Positions 10,341-21,688 of a stretch of 64,000 nt of DNA are shown here, one piece after another. A program made the position numbers and the translations under genes. Source of the DNA: Boswellia sacra (Eukaryota; Streptophyta; Magnoliopsida; Sapindales; Burseraceae); assembly GCA_013180625.2 (NCBI GenBank), contig SNVD02001118.1:1-64000 (forward strand), read 5' to 3'. The notes below the pieces were generated by a model. It made no database searches, was not told the DNA's origin, and worked only from the letters and a program-made list of their open reading frames with translations. Numbering within the stretch: the first letter of the stretch is position 1; every line of letters starts with the position of its first letter.

Positions 10341-12079
10341 TGTGAAGGGGGCTTTCATCCCTCCAGAGCGTTTGTGACCACGACACTGCGTCAAAGCCTC
10401 TTTCAAGACTTAAGGGAACACAAACGAGCTATGGGCACGTCTGGAGAAAGAGGTCGCCATCTAATTATTCAATCAGAATGAATGGAAAAAATCTGATCCC
10501 TCGCATCAGGACCTAAACTACCCTTATCCTTTAAGAGATGGGCCCAGGAAGTTAGGTACGAGTCTTTTGACCCGCCCGAATGTAAATCCAGCCTCCACTT
10601 GGAAAATACCAAATAAAAATAGCTCGTGTTATTACCTAGTCCCCTTAGATTGTCTATTTTATGTACACATTTCTGTTTTTATCTTTATTGGTCAAGTGGG
10701 GTGATTATTCAATCAAACAGCAATTACATATATCCATAGAAAGAGGGAGGAGAATATGTTACATTTTCATCATACATGTGAGGAGGAAAGAGGATTACAA
10801 CAGTTGTTATTTAACAAATAAAAATATTATATATATTCATATACATTCGAAACTCAATAGATGATGCATTCCTCACCACCATATGTGAGTCTATTCAACG
10901 TTTGTTAAGCTTCTTACATATCCATTTAACCATAGTTTACTAAGGCATTCATTCTTAGTAATGGTCCCTCACCATCAATGTGAGTCTACAATCACTTCAT
11001 GCATCACACAATTACACTTCTTAGTATACAAACATTCATGCATTAATAAATCATACAAAGGCATAATCAAATATCATGGCATTCTAGCCTACATTTGATA
11101 AATTATATCATGGCAATTCTACGTACAGCTATTCTAGCATTATTCATATCAATTCATGGCATTTCTAGCTTAATCATTGTTATCATGGCATATTCTAGCC
11201 CAATTCAAGCAATTGAAGTTAATCATAGCATCCAAGGGAAAATGATAATTCTTACATATTCTATGCTATTTCTTGGCATACATCAAAGCAAATATAAGTC
11301 TTCCTTAGCATGATTGTAATCATGTGCTCCTAAGCATGATTTTAAGCATCGACAAAGAAATTAAATTCCTAAGCATGTTTCTAATAAAGAAGGAATAGCA
11401 GACTTACCTCGACACGCTTATCCATCTTGCAAAACAAATAAGGATTAGAACATCCCATAATAACCCTAGCATACTTCTAAGCATCAAAATAAATCCTAAC
11501 GTGTTTATTCTAAGCATAAATTAACCTAAACATGCTTATTCTAAGGAAGAAAAATAAAGAAGAAAATGGGAGGGAGAAGAGAAAACTACTCTTAAAACGT
11601 ATCCTTTATGGGTTTAGAGCAATATAAAATGCCCAAAAAATATTAGATTAAAAAGGATTCCTTGGAATTCTCACAAGTGTAGCCCACAGGGAGACAGGGA
11701 CGATTTCTAGATACATTGAGAAGTGTGCCCAATATGTGCTTACATAGGCTTTCCTTGAAGTGAAAAAGTGATAAAACACTAATATGGGATTTAGATGAAT
11801 AATAATTCATGAACAATAATGTACGAACAGTACATCATGAACAGTGCACTACCTATTCTGCCCTTCCTATTTTATAATTTTGTAATGCAGTCCCTTCTAA
11901 CCTTTGTCTATTCAATTGCTTATAACTTTTCGAATTCAACTCTGATTCATGATCCGTAAATTTCTAAAAAAATTAGACATTCGTAGATTCGTAAAGGTAC
12001 ATGGCTCATCATCAAATTCTTAATGGATGAATTTCTATGATTTTTTGAAATTATATATTAGTGTTTGAGACCTTTCATC
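10341..12079 (-). repeat. LTR-T copy 4, left part (interrupted by copia element D)
   Basis: Homologous to 48287-50020 on the minus strand. It stops at TCATC (12075-12079), the target duplication of copia element D; the same TCATC recurs at 29221-29225, where the LTR resumes. The matching uninterrupted sequence is visible at about 49990-50128. Confidence 0.8.
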
Positions 12080-12445
12080 TATTGACCCAGGTATGACAAC
12101 CCAAGAGGGGGGGTGAATTGGGTTTTTATTTATCAAAATGGATTTGTAAAACTTTTCTTTGAAGATCAAAATTATATAACTCTTTCTTTGAGAATAAAGG
12201 TGAAGAAGATGAAAATAGAATGCAATAAAGAGAATAGCAATAAAGAACAATCACAAGTGCAAGTTAATGTAAAGAGGATAGGGATAGAGAGAGTGCAAAC
12301 TCAATTTACGTGGTTCGGCAAACCTTGCCTACGTCCACGGTCTCCTAGCTCCACAAGCTAAGCTTTCCACTAAGTTGTAGAAATCTTTACAACTTGCTCG
12401 ATGAACAACCTCACCAAGTCTTTTTCCTTCATCCCTTGATAACAC
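12080..12445 (-). repeat. Copia D 3' LTR remnant
   Basis: Matches the first 366 bp of the LTR at 27510-29220 (as read on the plus strand), including GAGGGGGGGTGAATTGGGTT. The match stops at about 12445, where LTR-B sequence starts abruptly. Confidence 0.85.
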
Positions 12446-12764
12446 GGTTGTCTACGGTTGATAACTTCAATGCTATAATTGGATTACAATTCTATGTTAA
12501 TTCACAAATTCATATCTTGTGGCAGAGAATGAACTCTTAACCAAGTGTCTCTCATTGATTTTTCACTCCATTTTACTTTGTATTGTGTTATTGTGCATTT
12601 ACATTAATATTTCATTTAGTTAATCCATCAACAAACCCCCCCATTTATTCTGTTGTTGCTTTTGAATAACAAATTCAATTAGAATCAATCCTCGTGGGAA
12701 CGATATCTTACTTATCACTTTATTACTTGTGCGACTAGTATACTTGCTAGTTTCGAACGCATCA
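12446..12764 (+). repeat. 5' LTR-B remnant of element B
   Basis: Only the last 319 bp of the LTR remain, matching 38093-38411 of element C. It ends TTCGAACGCATCA at 12764, immediately before the primer binding site. The LTR promoter part is absent. Confidence 0.88.
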
Positions 12765-12770
12765 AGTTTT

Positions 12771-12788
12771 TGGCGCCGTTGCCGGGGA
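12771..12788 (+). other. Primer binding site of element B
   Basis: TGGCGCCGTTGCCGGGGA, 6 bp after the LTR end, is the form typical of Athila-type elements. Confidence 0.85.
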
Positions 12789-12870
12789 TTGATTTTCTAA
12801 TCAATTTGTTATTCTGTTTTTACTACTAATTCTTGATTGTTATTTCTTGATTGTTTGTGTTTAGGCTTTT

Positions 12871-13901
12871 ATGTCCGAGGGAGAAGCGGATCAACGACTT
12901 AAGAGAATTAAGGAGTTTCTCCAATCCTCGAATTTAAGGCTAAATCGGTCAATTTCAACTCCACCTCCAGAATTTGACCTTGCACAACATACTTCCCTCC
13001 CATCTTCTTGCAGTTCAATCAAATCTGAATCGGAAGTAATGGCGATGGAAAACGATCAGACTCTTAAGGAGTTAGCGGCTCCAATTATTGATCAACAACC
13101 GCTATGCATAAGCACCAATTTTGAGATAGATTTTGAACTTAAATCTGGACTGATTCATCTCTTGCCTACATTTCATGGTTTTGCAGGAGAGGATCCGAAC
13201 AAACACCTCAAAGAATTTCATGTGGTATGCTCAAGTATGAAGCCAACCGGCGTTTCTGAAGAGCAAATTAAATTGAGAGCTTTCCCATTCTCATTAGCAG
13301 ATTCGGCAAAAGATTGGCTATACTACCTACCACCAGGTACCATTACCACTTGGAATGAGATGAGTAAACTCTTTTTGGAGAAATACTTTCCAGCCTCGAA
13401 AGTTACAAATATTAGAAAAGATATTAGTGGCATTCGACAACACAATGGAGAATCACTTCATGAATATAGGGAGAGATTTAAGAGGTTATGTGCTAGCTGT
13501 CCAAACCACCAAATTAGTGATGGACTCCTAATTCAATATTTCTATGAGGTTCTCCTACCCATGGAAAGGAGTATCATTGATGCTGCTAGTGGTGGAGCAC
13601 TAGTTAATAAAACACCGAACGTGGCAAGACGTTTGATTAGTGACATGGCAGCGAACTCCCAACAATTCAGCAGTCAATTTGAGCCACAACTATCAAAAAG
13701 AGTAAATGAGGTAAGTACTTCAAACATTGAACAACTTTGTGAACTTACCTCTCTTGTAAAAAAAAATGGCTGTAGGACATATGCAGCAATCTTATGCATG
13801 TGGAGTATGTTCTGGCATGGACCATCCAATCGACATGTGTCCAACTTTGCAAGAAGGAGATACAGAACAAGCCAATGCCATGGGTGGATTTCCAGGACAA
13901 C
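12871..13901 (+). pseudogene. gag: gag of element B, 5' part
   Basis: The start is the ATG at 12871, about 80 bp after the PBS. The retrotransposon gag domain is visible from about residue 100: FHGFAGEDPNKHLKEF, then DWLYYLPPGTITTWNEM, then FLEKYFPASK and LHEYRERFKRLCASCP. It forms the element's particle. A one-base change in the A-run at about 13757-13765 shifts the frame; the correct frame continues as MAVGHMQQSYACGVC, a zinc-knuckle-like segment, up to GGFPGQ. At 13902 a solo LTR splits the gene, which resumes in frame at 15028 once the 5-bp duplication is discounted. Confidence 0.88.
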
Positions 13902-15022
13902 TGACACATCCGAAAAAGGATTGTCTCCCAAGTATAGGAGTGTCGAAGTAATAATCCCGGTGAGACCGAGGTCGATCCACGAGGAAGGAGATTTTAGCGT
14001 TACAAATTATAAGATAAGCAAATATGATATGAATAATTCAAGAAATAACAAGATAATATCAATAAATATGTAAGATGGCAGGCAGTATTACCGACCATTC
14101 AAATATAAAACAAAAAGCAAGAGGAGGTAAAATCATCCATGGAAATAGGTGGTATAACCAACCACAGTAAATTAAAGAACAATTTCATAAGGTGGTAGAA
14201 CCTACCATAGTAAATAAAATAAAAAGTTCATAAACAATAGAATAATTAAAATACAAGAGGAATTAACACAATAACAATGAAGGCTAAGGTTAGGGGATCC
14301 GCCTTGATATTTCAAATAAGGATAATTAACCCATTTTAGTTATATGAATTATATTTGTTTCATTACCAATATTTATACCACTTCTTGTAAATGGGTTCAA
14401 GCATCCAATGTGACAATCATCATATGTCTACAACAAATCAAGGTTCCTAACTAGATTCGTGTCGGTAAGAAAGAACCATACATCATCTAGAAAGGATCCA
14501 AGCATTTGATGTGCTAAGGATTGTCGACAATGGATCAAGACCTCCACTTTACGAGTGGTGTCAAGATTGATTAAGAAATTAAATGTAAATCATATTGAAT
14601 AAACATTATAAGATTAAGATTATTAAGCACATATTAAGGGTTAGAGAATCCTTATTCTCATATCAAGGGTTTCACCCTTTCACCTTAGCAAAGAGAAATT
14701 AGAAGAACATTATAATAGAAAGAAAATAAAATGCAAGAAAAAGGAAATTCATTAATAACATAAACACACAAAACACAATACAAGATCCTAGCCAAAGCCA
14801 AATTGAATCAGCTTTCCAAAACATTAAGAATTGCACCATTCTGATATATAACTAGAGAGTTATGCCCATTTTACCGAACCTGTAACAAAACCAAAATTAA
14901 GAGAAATTACTTCCAAAGATGCAAATGCTACAAATATGCTTAAGTTGAGGAATTTAATGATACTATTAATGCAATATGATGAACTAAACTCTTATTAAAC
15001 ATGCATATTTAAGTGTTCATCA
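13902..15022 (-). mobile_element. Solo LTR-A inserted in gag of element B
   Basis: A 1121-bp LTR-A in reverse, TGACACATCC...GTTCATCA, flanked by the perfect 5-bp duplication ACAAC (13897-13901 and 15023-15027). Compared with the full copy at 46373-47899 it lacks about 406 bp at roughly 14803, including the TATA region. A solo LTR arises by recombination between the two LTRs of an earlier full insertion. Confidence 0.95.
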
Positions 15023-15027
15023 ACAAC

Positions 15028-15836
15028 CAAGGCAAAGGTATGACCCTTTCTCCAATACTTACAATGCTGGATGGAGAGATCACCCTAATTTAAGATATGG
15101 GAATCGTCAACCAATCGCCCCAAATGCCATGCCAAATCGACCACCAGGTTTCAATCAATCAAGGGTGTAGCAACCATTTCAAGCACAACCACCACCAATA
15201 CCACAACCAGCACCACAACCAGCTCCACAAAATTCTGGTATGTCTCTCCAGGATATTGTTAAAGCACTTGCCACTAACACAATGCAATTTCAGTAGGAAA
15301 CTAGGGCAAGTATCCTAAACTTGGAAAATCAAATGGGACAATTGGCCACTAACATGAGCAAATTTGAGAGTCAAAGCTCAGGAAAATTACCTTCTCAGCC
15401 GGTGATCAATCCAAGAGAGAATGCTAGTGTTGTAACTTTGAGAAGTGGGAAGCAATTAGAGATTCCACCAAAGAAATCACAAACTGATGAAGGGGATGAC
15501 ACCACTCCCACCATGAATAAAACATCAACTTCTAAGGTAAATCCTAAAACCCATATTCCTTCATATGTTACTCCTCCACCTTTTCCTAGCAGATTTGCAA
15601 AATCAAAGAAGGAGGAACAAGAGCAGGAAATCTTGGAGACTTTTCGCAAGATCAAGGTAAATATACCACTTCTGGATGCTATTAAGCAAGTACCTTGTTA
15701 TGCAAAATTTCTCAAGGAGTTATGCACCAACAAGAAAAAGTTGAAAGGAAATGAGAAGGTAAGTGTGGGGAAAAATGTTTCAGCTGTATTGCAAAGAAAA
15801 ATTCCTCCGAAATGCAAAGATCCAGGTACGTTCACC
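15028..15836 (+). pseudogene. gag: gag of element B, 3' part
   Basis: Continues the gag frame with a Pro/Gln-rich stretch, then LENQMGQLATNMSK, KLPSQPVINPREN and PPPFPSRFAKSKKEEQEQEI, all typical of the Athila gag C terminus before the protease. In-frame TAG codons at 15168-15170 and 15294-15296 stand where CAG (Gln) is expected. The downstream frame is open from 15321. A one-base loss near 15838 moves the frame into the protease. Confidence 0.85.
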
Positions 15837-16500
15837 ATTCATGCACCATTGGTGATACCAAGTTTGAAAGAGCTACGTTAGATTTAGGAGCATCTATTAA
15901 TGTCATGCCATATTCTATTTATGCTTCTTTGAATCTTGGACCTCTTGCTGAAACTGGTATTGTAATTCAACTTGCTGATCGTTCTAATGCATATCCCAAG
16001 GGAGTTGTGGAAGATGTGCTTGTGCAGGTGAATCAATTGGTATTTCCAGCAGGCTTTTATGTTCTTGAAATGGAGGATAATACATCGCCAATCCAACACC
16101 GATTCTTTTGGGGAGACCATTCTTGAACCTGCCCGAACTAAGATTGATTGTGTCATGATGGCCTCTTACCATGGAAGTTGCATGGCGATGTGATTCATTT
16201 TCATATTTTTAGGCTGAGGTACCCTAGTGACTTGCATTCTGTTTTTGCAGTGGATGTTATCGATTCTTTGGCACAACAACTTTTTGAGTTCACTCACAAG
16301 GATGCATTCGAAGTAGCCATTAGTGAGCACATAGGGCAGAAAATTCCAGAGAATCGAGGCAGTTGATACAGTGTCTAAAGAAGTGGAGGAAGTTGTGGCA
16401 AGCTTGGATGAGACTAATAACTATCACCAAAACAGATATGATTTTTTCGTACATTGAATTGCCTTTATCTAATGAGAAATTCTTCCTTCGTGATGACAGC
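15837..16500 (+). pseudogene. pol: Retropepsin (aspartic protease) region of element B
   Basis: The protease motif DLGASINVMP is clear, followed by NLGPLAETGIVIQLADRS and VVEDVLVQVNQLVFPAGFYVLEM, as in Athila-type elements. It would cut the gag-pol polyprotein. Frameshifts near 15838, 16090 and 16370 and several stops break it. The homologous region in element C (31850-32430) is open. Confidence 0.82.
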
Positions 16501-18130
16501 CCCTTACCTTGGAGCTTAAGCCTCTTCCAGAACATTTGAAGTATGTATTCTTGGGTGAGAAAGATACTTTGCCAGTCATAATAGCAAAGGGCCTTGCACC
16601 ATTACAAGAAGAGAAACTCATCCGAGTGCTTCGAGATCACAAAACAGCCATTGGGTGGACGATCGCTGACATCAAAGGTATTAGCCCAGCAATATGCATG
16701 CACTGTATCTTATTAGAGAAGGATCCAAGCCCACTCGAGAAGCACAGCGGAGGTTGAATCCTCCAATGATGGAAGTTGTCAAGAAAGAAATCCTGAAATT
16801 GTTAGATTTGGGTGTGATTTATCCAATTTCGGATAGCAAGTGGGTGAGTCCAGTCCAAGTTGTTCCGAAGAAATCTGGTGTTACGGTGGTTAAGAATGAC
16901 AAAAATGAGCTAGTTCCCACTCGTATCCAAACCGGGTGGCGAGTTTGTATTGATTATCGAAAGCTCAATTCTGTAACTTGCAAGGATCACTTTCCTTTGC
17001 CATTCATTGATCAAATGCTGGAGAGATTAGCAGGTCATTCTCATTATTGTTTTCTTGATGGCTATTCAGGATATAATCAGATTGTCATTGCCCCTGAAGA
17101 TCAAGAGAAATCTACATTTACATGCCCATTTGGTACATTTGCGTATCGACGCATGCCGTTCGGTCTTTGCAATGCCCCTGCCACTTTCCAAAGGTGTATG
17201 GTAAGTATTTTCTCTGATTATGTTGAGAACATCATTGAGGTTTTTATGGATGACTTTAGTGTTTTTGGTGATTCTTTTGATGAATGCCTTGATAACCTTA
17301 CACTTATACTTCAAAGATGTATGGAAACTAACTTTGTTCTATATTAGAAAAAATGTCATTTTATGGTAGATCAGGGTATAGTTTTGGGACATGTTATTTC
17401 TGCTAAGGGTATAGAAGTTGATAAATCCAAGATAGATCTTATATGTTCCTTACCCCTTCCTACAAGTGTGCGGGATATTCGTTCGTCTCTCGGTCATGTA
17501 GGTTTCTATCATCGATTCATCAAAGATTTCTCGAAGATAGCATTGCCTCTATGCAGATTATTGCAGAATGATGTGGCCTTTGAATTTGATGAGAAATGCA
17601 AAGAGGCATTTGAGAAACTGAAGGAACTCTTGACTTCAGCTCTAATAATCCAATCTCCAAATTGGGATTATCCATTCGAGATCATGTCCGATGCGAGTGA
17701 CTACGCTGTGGGTGCCATTTTGGGTCAACGAATTGGCAGAATTCCACATGCCATTTACTATGCATCTCGGACTTTAAATGATGCTCAACTTAATTATTCT
17801 ACCACTGAGAAAGAGCTGCTAGCGGTTATTTTTGCTTTAGAAAAGTTTCGATCTTATTTGATTGGTACTAAAGTAACCGTTTATTCTGATCATGCAGCTT
17901 TGAGGTACTTGCTCACAAAGAAAGATGCTAAACCAAGGCTTATCAGGTGGATACTCCTTTTACAGGAATTTGACTTGGAGATCAAAGATAAGAAGGGAAG
18001 TGAAAACTTAGTTGCAGACCATCTCAATCGCATTGTCCATGACGAGGATGTACTGCCATTACAAGAAAGTTTTCCGGATGAACAATTGCTGTCTCTACAT
18101 GTAGCAGCACCTTGGTATGCAGATATTGTC
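16501..18130 (+). pseudogene. pol: Reverse transcriptase and RNase H of element B
   Basis: The linker LELKPLPEHLKYVFLGEK starts the region; a frameshift near 16700-16735 follows. RT is readable from AQRRLNPPMMEVVKKEILKL with VCIDYRKLNSVT, FPLPFIDQMLERLAG, PFGLCNAPATFQRCM and the catalytic FMDDFSVFG. An in-frame TAG at 17345-17347 replaces an expected TGG. The frame then reopens with [15 protein letters not shown], thumb motifs, and RNase H with [35 protein letters not shown] and [11 protein letters not shown]. It copies the element RNA to DNA. Non-functional here. Confidence 0.92.
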
Positions 18131-19375
18131 AATTACTTAGTTACGAAGAAGCTACCACATGACTTGACTCTAGCTCAAAGAGACAAGATCAAGAACATTG
18201 CCAAGTATTACATATGGGATGATCCGTACTTATGGAAGCATTGTTCTGACCAAGTGATAAGAAGGTGCATTTCTGAATCTGAATTTAATTCAATTTTAAC
18301 CTTCTGTCATTCTTATGCATGTGGAGGTCACTTCGGACCAAAAAGAACAGCCCTTAAAGTTCTTGATTGTGGATTCTACTGGCCATCATTGTTCAAAGAT
18401 GCATATCTATTCTGCAAAGCTTGTGACCGTTGTCAAAGGACAGGTAATTTAAGTGCCAAAAATCAAATGCCACAAACCCCTATACTTATTGTTGAGATTT
18501 TTGATGTGTGGGGTATTGATTTCATGGGTCCTTTTCCTTCATCTTTTGGTAATGTTTACATTATACTTGCTGTGGATTATGCTTCTAAATGGGTGGAAGC
18601 AAAAGCTACGAGAACTAATGATGCTAAAGTTGTTGTAGATTTTGTGAAATCTAACATTTTTCGAGATTTGGAACACCAAGAGCCATGATTAGCGATAGAG
18701 GGACACACTTCTGTAATAGATCATTTGAAGCCTTGCTCAAGAAATACAACATCACTCATAGGGTGTCTACTACATATTATCAACAAACTAGTGGTCAAGT
18801 TGAAGTTTCAAATCGGGAAGTCAAGTCCATTCTCGAGAAGACAGTGAATCCTAAAAGAAAAGATTGGAGCCTATGATTAAATGATGCACTTTGGGCATAC
18901 CGAACTGTTTACAAGACACCTATTGGTATGTCTCCGTATAGGTTAGTCTATGGTAAGCCATGTCACCTTCCAGTAGAGCTTGAACACAAAGCATGGTGGG
19001 CAGTAAAGCTTTGTAACATGGAGATGGATGCTGCTGAAGAACAAAGGAAGCTTCAACTGCAAGAATTGGAAGAACTTAGAAATGATGCCTATGAGAATTC
19101 CAGAATTTACAATGAGAGAACTAAGGCATTTCATGATAAAATGATCTCCAGGAAGAATTTTGAAGTGGGACAGAAAGTTCTTTTATTTCATTCTCACCTC
19201 AAGTTATTTTCAGGTAAATTACATTCTCGATGGGTTGGACCCTTTGCTATTACTGATGTCTTTTCCCATGGGCAGTGGAAAATCAAGAGGCTTAAAAAGC
19301 GGAAAAGATTAAGGTGAATGGGCAAGGTTGAGCCTTACTATGAGAAGGTTAGTGATATCAGGATATCGATAGGTA
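18131..19375 (+). pseudogene. pol: Integrase of element B
   Basis: The zinc-binding N-terminal domain ends in [14 protein letters not shown]. The core reads [15 protein letters not shown] (first Asp), [18 protein letters not shown] (second Asp) and [18 protein letters not shown] (Glu), then [25 protein letters not shown] one-base loss near 18661 and TGA at 18874-18876 (CGA expected) break it. The C-terminal part, [29 protein letters not shown], ends near 19317 with a further frameshift. It would insert element DNA into the host genome. Confidence 0.9.
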
Positions 19376-19858
19376 CTTTTTTACGAGTCCAACTTTATCT
19401 TGATGGTTGGACAGATAACGTCAGGCTGAGGACATTACCCAGCGCTATTGGGAGGTAACCCATGTTTTTGAAACATAAATAAAAGACAAAGAAAAGAAGG
19501 TAGTAGGATCATTTTTAGTGTGTCTCGAGGAGATTCCTTTCATAGGCCATCAAATTGATCAGGTTTATCTCTCTTTGCCATCTGTCTTATTTGTTTTTAT
19601 ATTTTTTACTTGTTTTTGACTTTTGTTTGCTATTGTGTTGTTATCTCTTTTATGTGTCTTTAGTTTCGTTTCTGTTTTTTTTCTCTTTTCCTTGTGTTTA
19701 ATTTGATTATTTCGTACTTCGAATTCATTTGTGCAACAGCTTGAGGAAACATCCAAAGGGGAGCTGAAACCATTACCCGAAGGTTTGAAACGTGCATATC
19801 TTGGAGAAGAACAGGCTCAATCGCATTATCAGTAATATCTCTCCTTTTCTTCTCTTCA
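19376..19858 (+). other. pol-CRP spacer of element B with candidate intron and repeated linker
   Basis: After pol comes 'GGCTGAGGACATTACCCAG', conserved in C (32756). At 19529-19562 the frame reads LEEIPFIGHQIDQ up to CAG|GTTTATC; a T-rich stretch of about 175 bp follows, ending TTTGTGCAACAG|CTTGAGG. Joined across this, the reading continues LEETSKGELKPLPEGLKRAY and stops at TAA 19833-19835. The second piece resembles the linker before RT in the same element (LELKPLPEHLKYVFLGEK). Element C conserves the layout and both splice-like borders. This could be an intron or splice acceptor for a downstream mRNA. No RNA evidence. Confidence 0.5.
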
Positions 19859-20413
19859 ATGGATGCCGATATCTTTCTGTCGAACCTTCGTAAATATTTT
19901 CCTTCACTTCCTCAAAATGCTGTGTTTAAAATTTAAAAAGTACGAATGACTAGACTTTGGGTATTGATGCTCTTAAATCTGCCTGCGGATATCCGATGGC
20001 TTATCGAAGCCAAGGTGAGATTGTCCGGTGAGCCTGACATTAATCTAGCAAAATACATGCCTGGTCTAGGGAAAAGCTACTACGCCAAAAGGCGAGGAGC
20101 GAAAAGGTTACAAGTATGTTATAAATGTGCTAGATGGAATTGTAACCAGACTTGTCGTTCATTAGGTTTTGCGTCCAGGAATAGAGAAGATAAACTTTCA
20201 TTTATTTAGAATGGTTTGAGTAATGAGTCGCTGGATAATGTTTTGTTAACTCTCGAGTCACATTCTTGTGGACTTGTTCAGCGTGAATTGCTTAATCTAT
20301 GGATACAATTTCGTGATGAATTGCAGTGTTATAGTCTAGGGAATCTGACTAAAAACGACCCTGTTTGCCAGTTTATAAGAAAACTGGATGGGAAGCAAAT
20401 CCCCGACTCATAG
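19859..20413 (+). pseudogene. Cysteine-rich basic ORF of element B (CRP-B)
   Basis: The ATG at 19859 (MDADIFLSNLRKYFPSLP) and TAG at 20411-20413 bound 185 codons broken by only two stops, TAA at 19934-19936 and TAG at 20207-20209 (AAG in both other copies). Features: MTRLWVLMLLNLPADIRWLI at residues 30-49, a basic tract GKSYYAKRRGAKRL near 66-79, a four-Cys finger C-x2-C-x4-C-x3-C near 82-94, FI-NGLSNESL near 115, and a C-terminal half with SHSCGLVQRELLNLW and CQFIRKLDGKQIPDS. The basic tract plus finger recalls carlavirus nucleic-acid-binding proteins; the C-terminal half matches nothing I recognise. It sits where Athila elements carry an env-like gene. Confidence 0.75.
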
Positions 20414-20640
20414 AAGGCGTTTCAGCCGTTCCTGGACGTAAAACCAGAGGAAGATGTGAGCCACAATCACAACTACTTGTATATTTTAATGTTTGTTGTT
20501 GTTGTCGAATTTTTTTTTCTTGTTTCGTTTGATCTGATTATCAATGTTGTTTTTGTGTTGTTATTGTTTGTTGATTTTGTTTGTTTTAATTTCAAGTTTT
20601 CTTTTTGACAAACCATATGACTACCTTATGGCATAAGTAC

Positions 20641-20841
20641 ACGTGGGAGACAAGTGTGGAGGTTTTGTCAACCTCCACCGAAAGCATATCTCCATTTTTA
20701 ATGCTTCACGTGGGAGACAAGTGTGGGGCTTTTGTCAACCCCTGCCGAAAGTGTATCTCCATTTTCCATGCTTCACGTGGGAGACAAGTGTGTAGGCTTT
20801 GTCAAACCTCGCCGAAAGCATATCTCATTTTTTCAAATTTT
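20641..20841 (+). repeat. Three 67-bp tandem repeats with G-box and hairpin, upstream of LOG-B
   Basis: Units begin at 20641, 20708 and 20775. Each starts with CACGTGGG (CACGTG at 20640, 20707 and 20774), a G-box/ABRE-like core, then GAGACAAGTGT, then a hairpin such as GGAGGTT-TTGTC-AACCTCC. The array ends about 200 bp before the LOG start; TATATA at 20925-20930 lies about 113 bp before the ATG. Element C has the same array; element A does not. It could act as an internal promoter or as an RNA structure. Confidence 0.7.
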
Positions 20842-21037
20842 GGGACGATAAATCTGCATCGAGCAACCCCCACCCCCCACCGAAATTATGTCCCCATGTG
20901 TCAAATTTGAGAGTTATACGTGTGTATATATCCATTTTGCATATTCTCAAATGTCATTTTATAACCTGTCTTGCACTTGAATCGCATAATACCTAACGTA
21001 CATCATTGTCTTGCACAAGTTTAGAGCACTTTTAGAA

Positions 21038-21688
21038 ATGGAGAAAACACCAATTCGGCGATTCCAAAATATATACGTATTTTGTGGATCGCAATTTGGT
21101 AAAGATGGAGAGTTTACAACAGCAGCTCTTGATCTTGGTAGGACATTAGCTGCGAGGGGTATTCATTTGATTTATGGAAGGGGTAGTCTTGGGTTAATGG
21201 GGTGTGTGTCGACAGCTGCATCCTTAGGAGGAAGCAAAGTTCTCAGCATTATCCTAAACCATTAGCTGTACGAGATATCGTAGGCAACACCATGGGGGAA
21301 GAGTTACAGGTTTCTAGTATGCATGAGCGTATTGCACATCTGGTTATTAAATCTGATGCATTTATAGCTTTGCCCGGTGGTTATGGTACATTAGAGGAGA
21401 TATTTCAAATCACCTCTTGGTCACAGCTAAACATCCATCGGAAACCCATTGGTTTGTTAAATGTCAATAATTTTTTTGATGGTTTGTTGTCTTTTCTTGA
21501 TCAAGCAGTAGAAAAAAAACTTCATCTCATAGTCGGCGAGGCAAATCCTGGTTACAGCTTCAACTGCAGGGGAGTTAATTGACAAATTACAAGCATTCGT
21601 CTATTCGCCTGATCCAACAATATCTTGGATAGATTGGTTTGGAGAAGGCAATAAGAGGCGTAAACTGGATTTAACGCTCCATCTGTAA
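21038..21688 (+). pseudogene. LOG-like: LOG-family gene of element B, frameshifted
   Basis: Aligns along its full length with the open copy in element C (34390-35040). ATG at 21038, TAA at 21686-21688, 651 bp in total because two errors cancel: one T lost near 21250 and one A gained in the A-run near 21512. GGGSLGLMG is altered to GRGSLGLMG. MHER and PGGYGTLEE are kept. The C terminus, read in the correct frame, ends RRKLDLTLHL, again the LxLxLxL tail. It would have been a cytokinin-nucleotide phosphoribohydrolase-like protein; this copy is not translatable in full. Confidence 0.9.
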
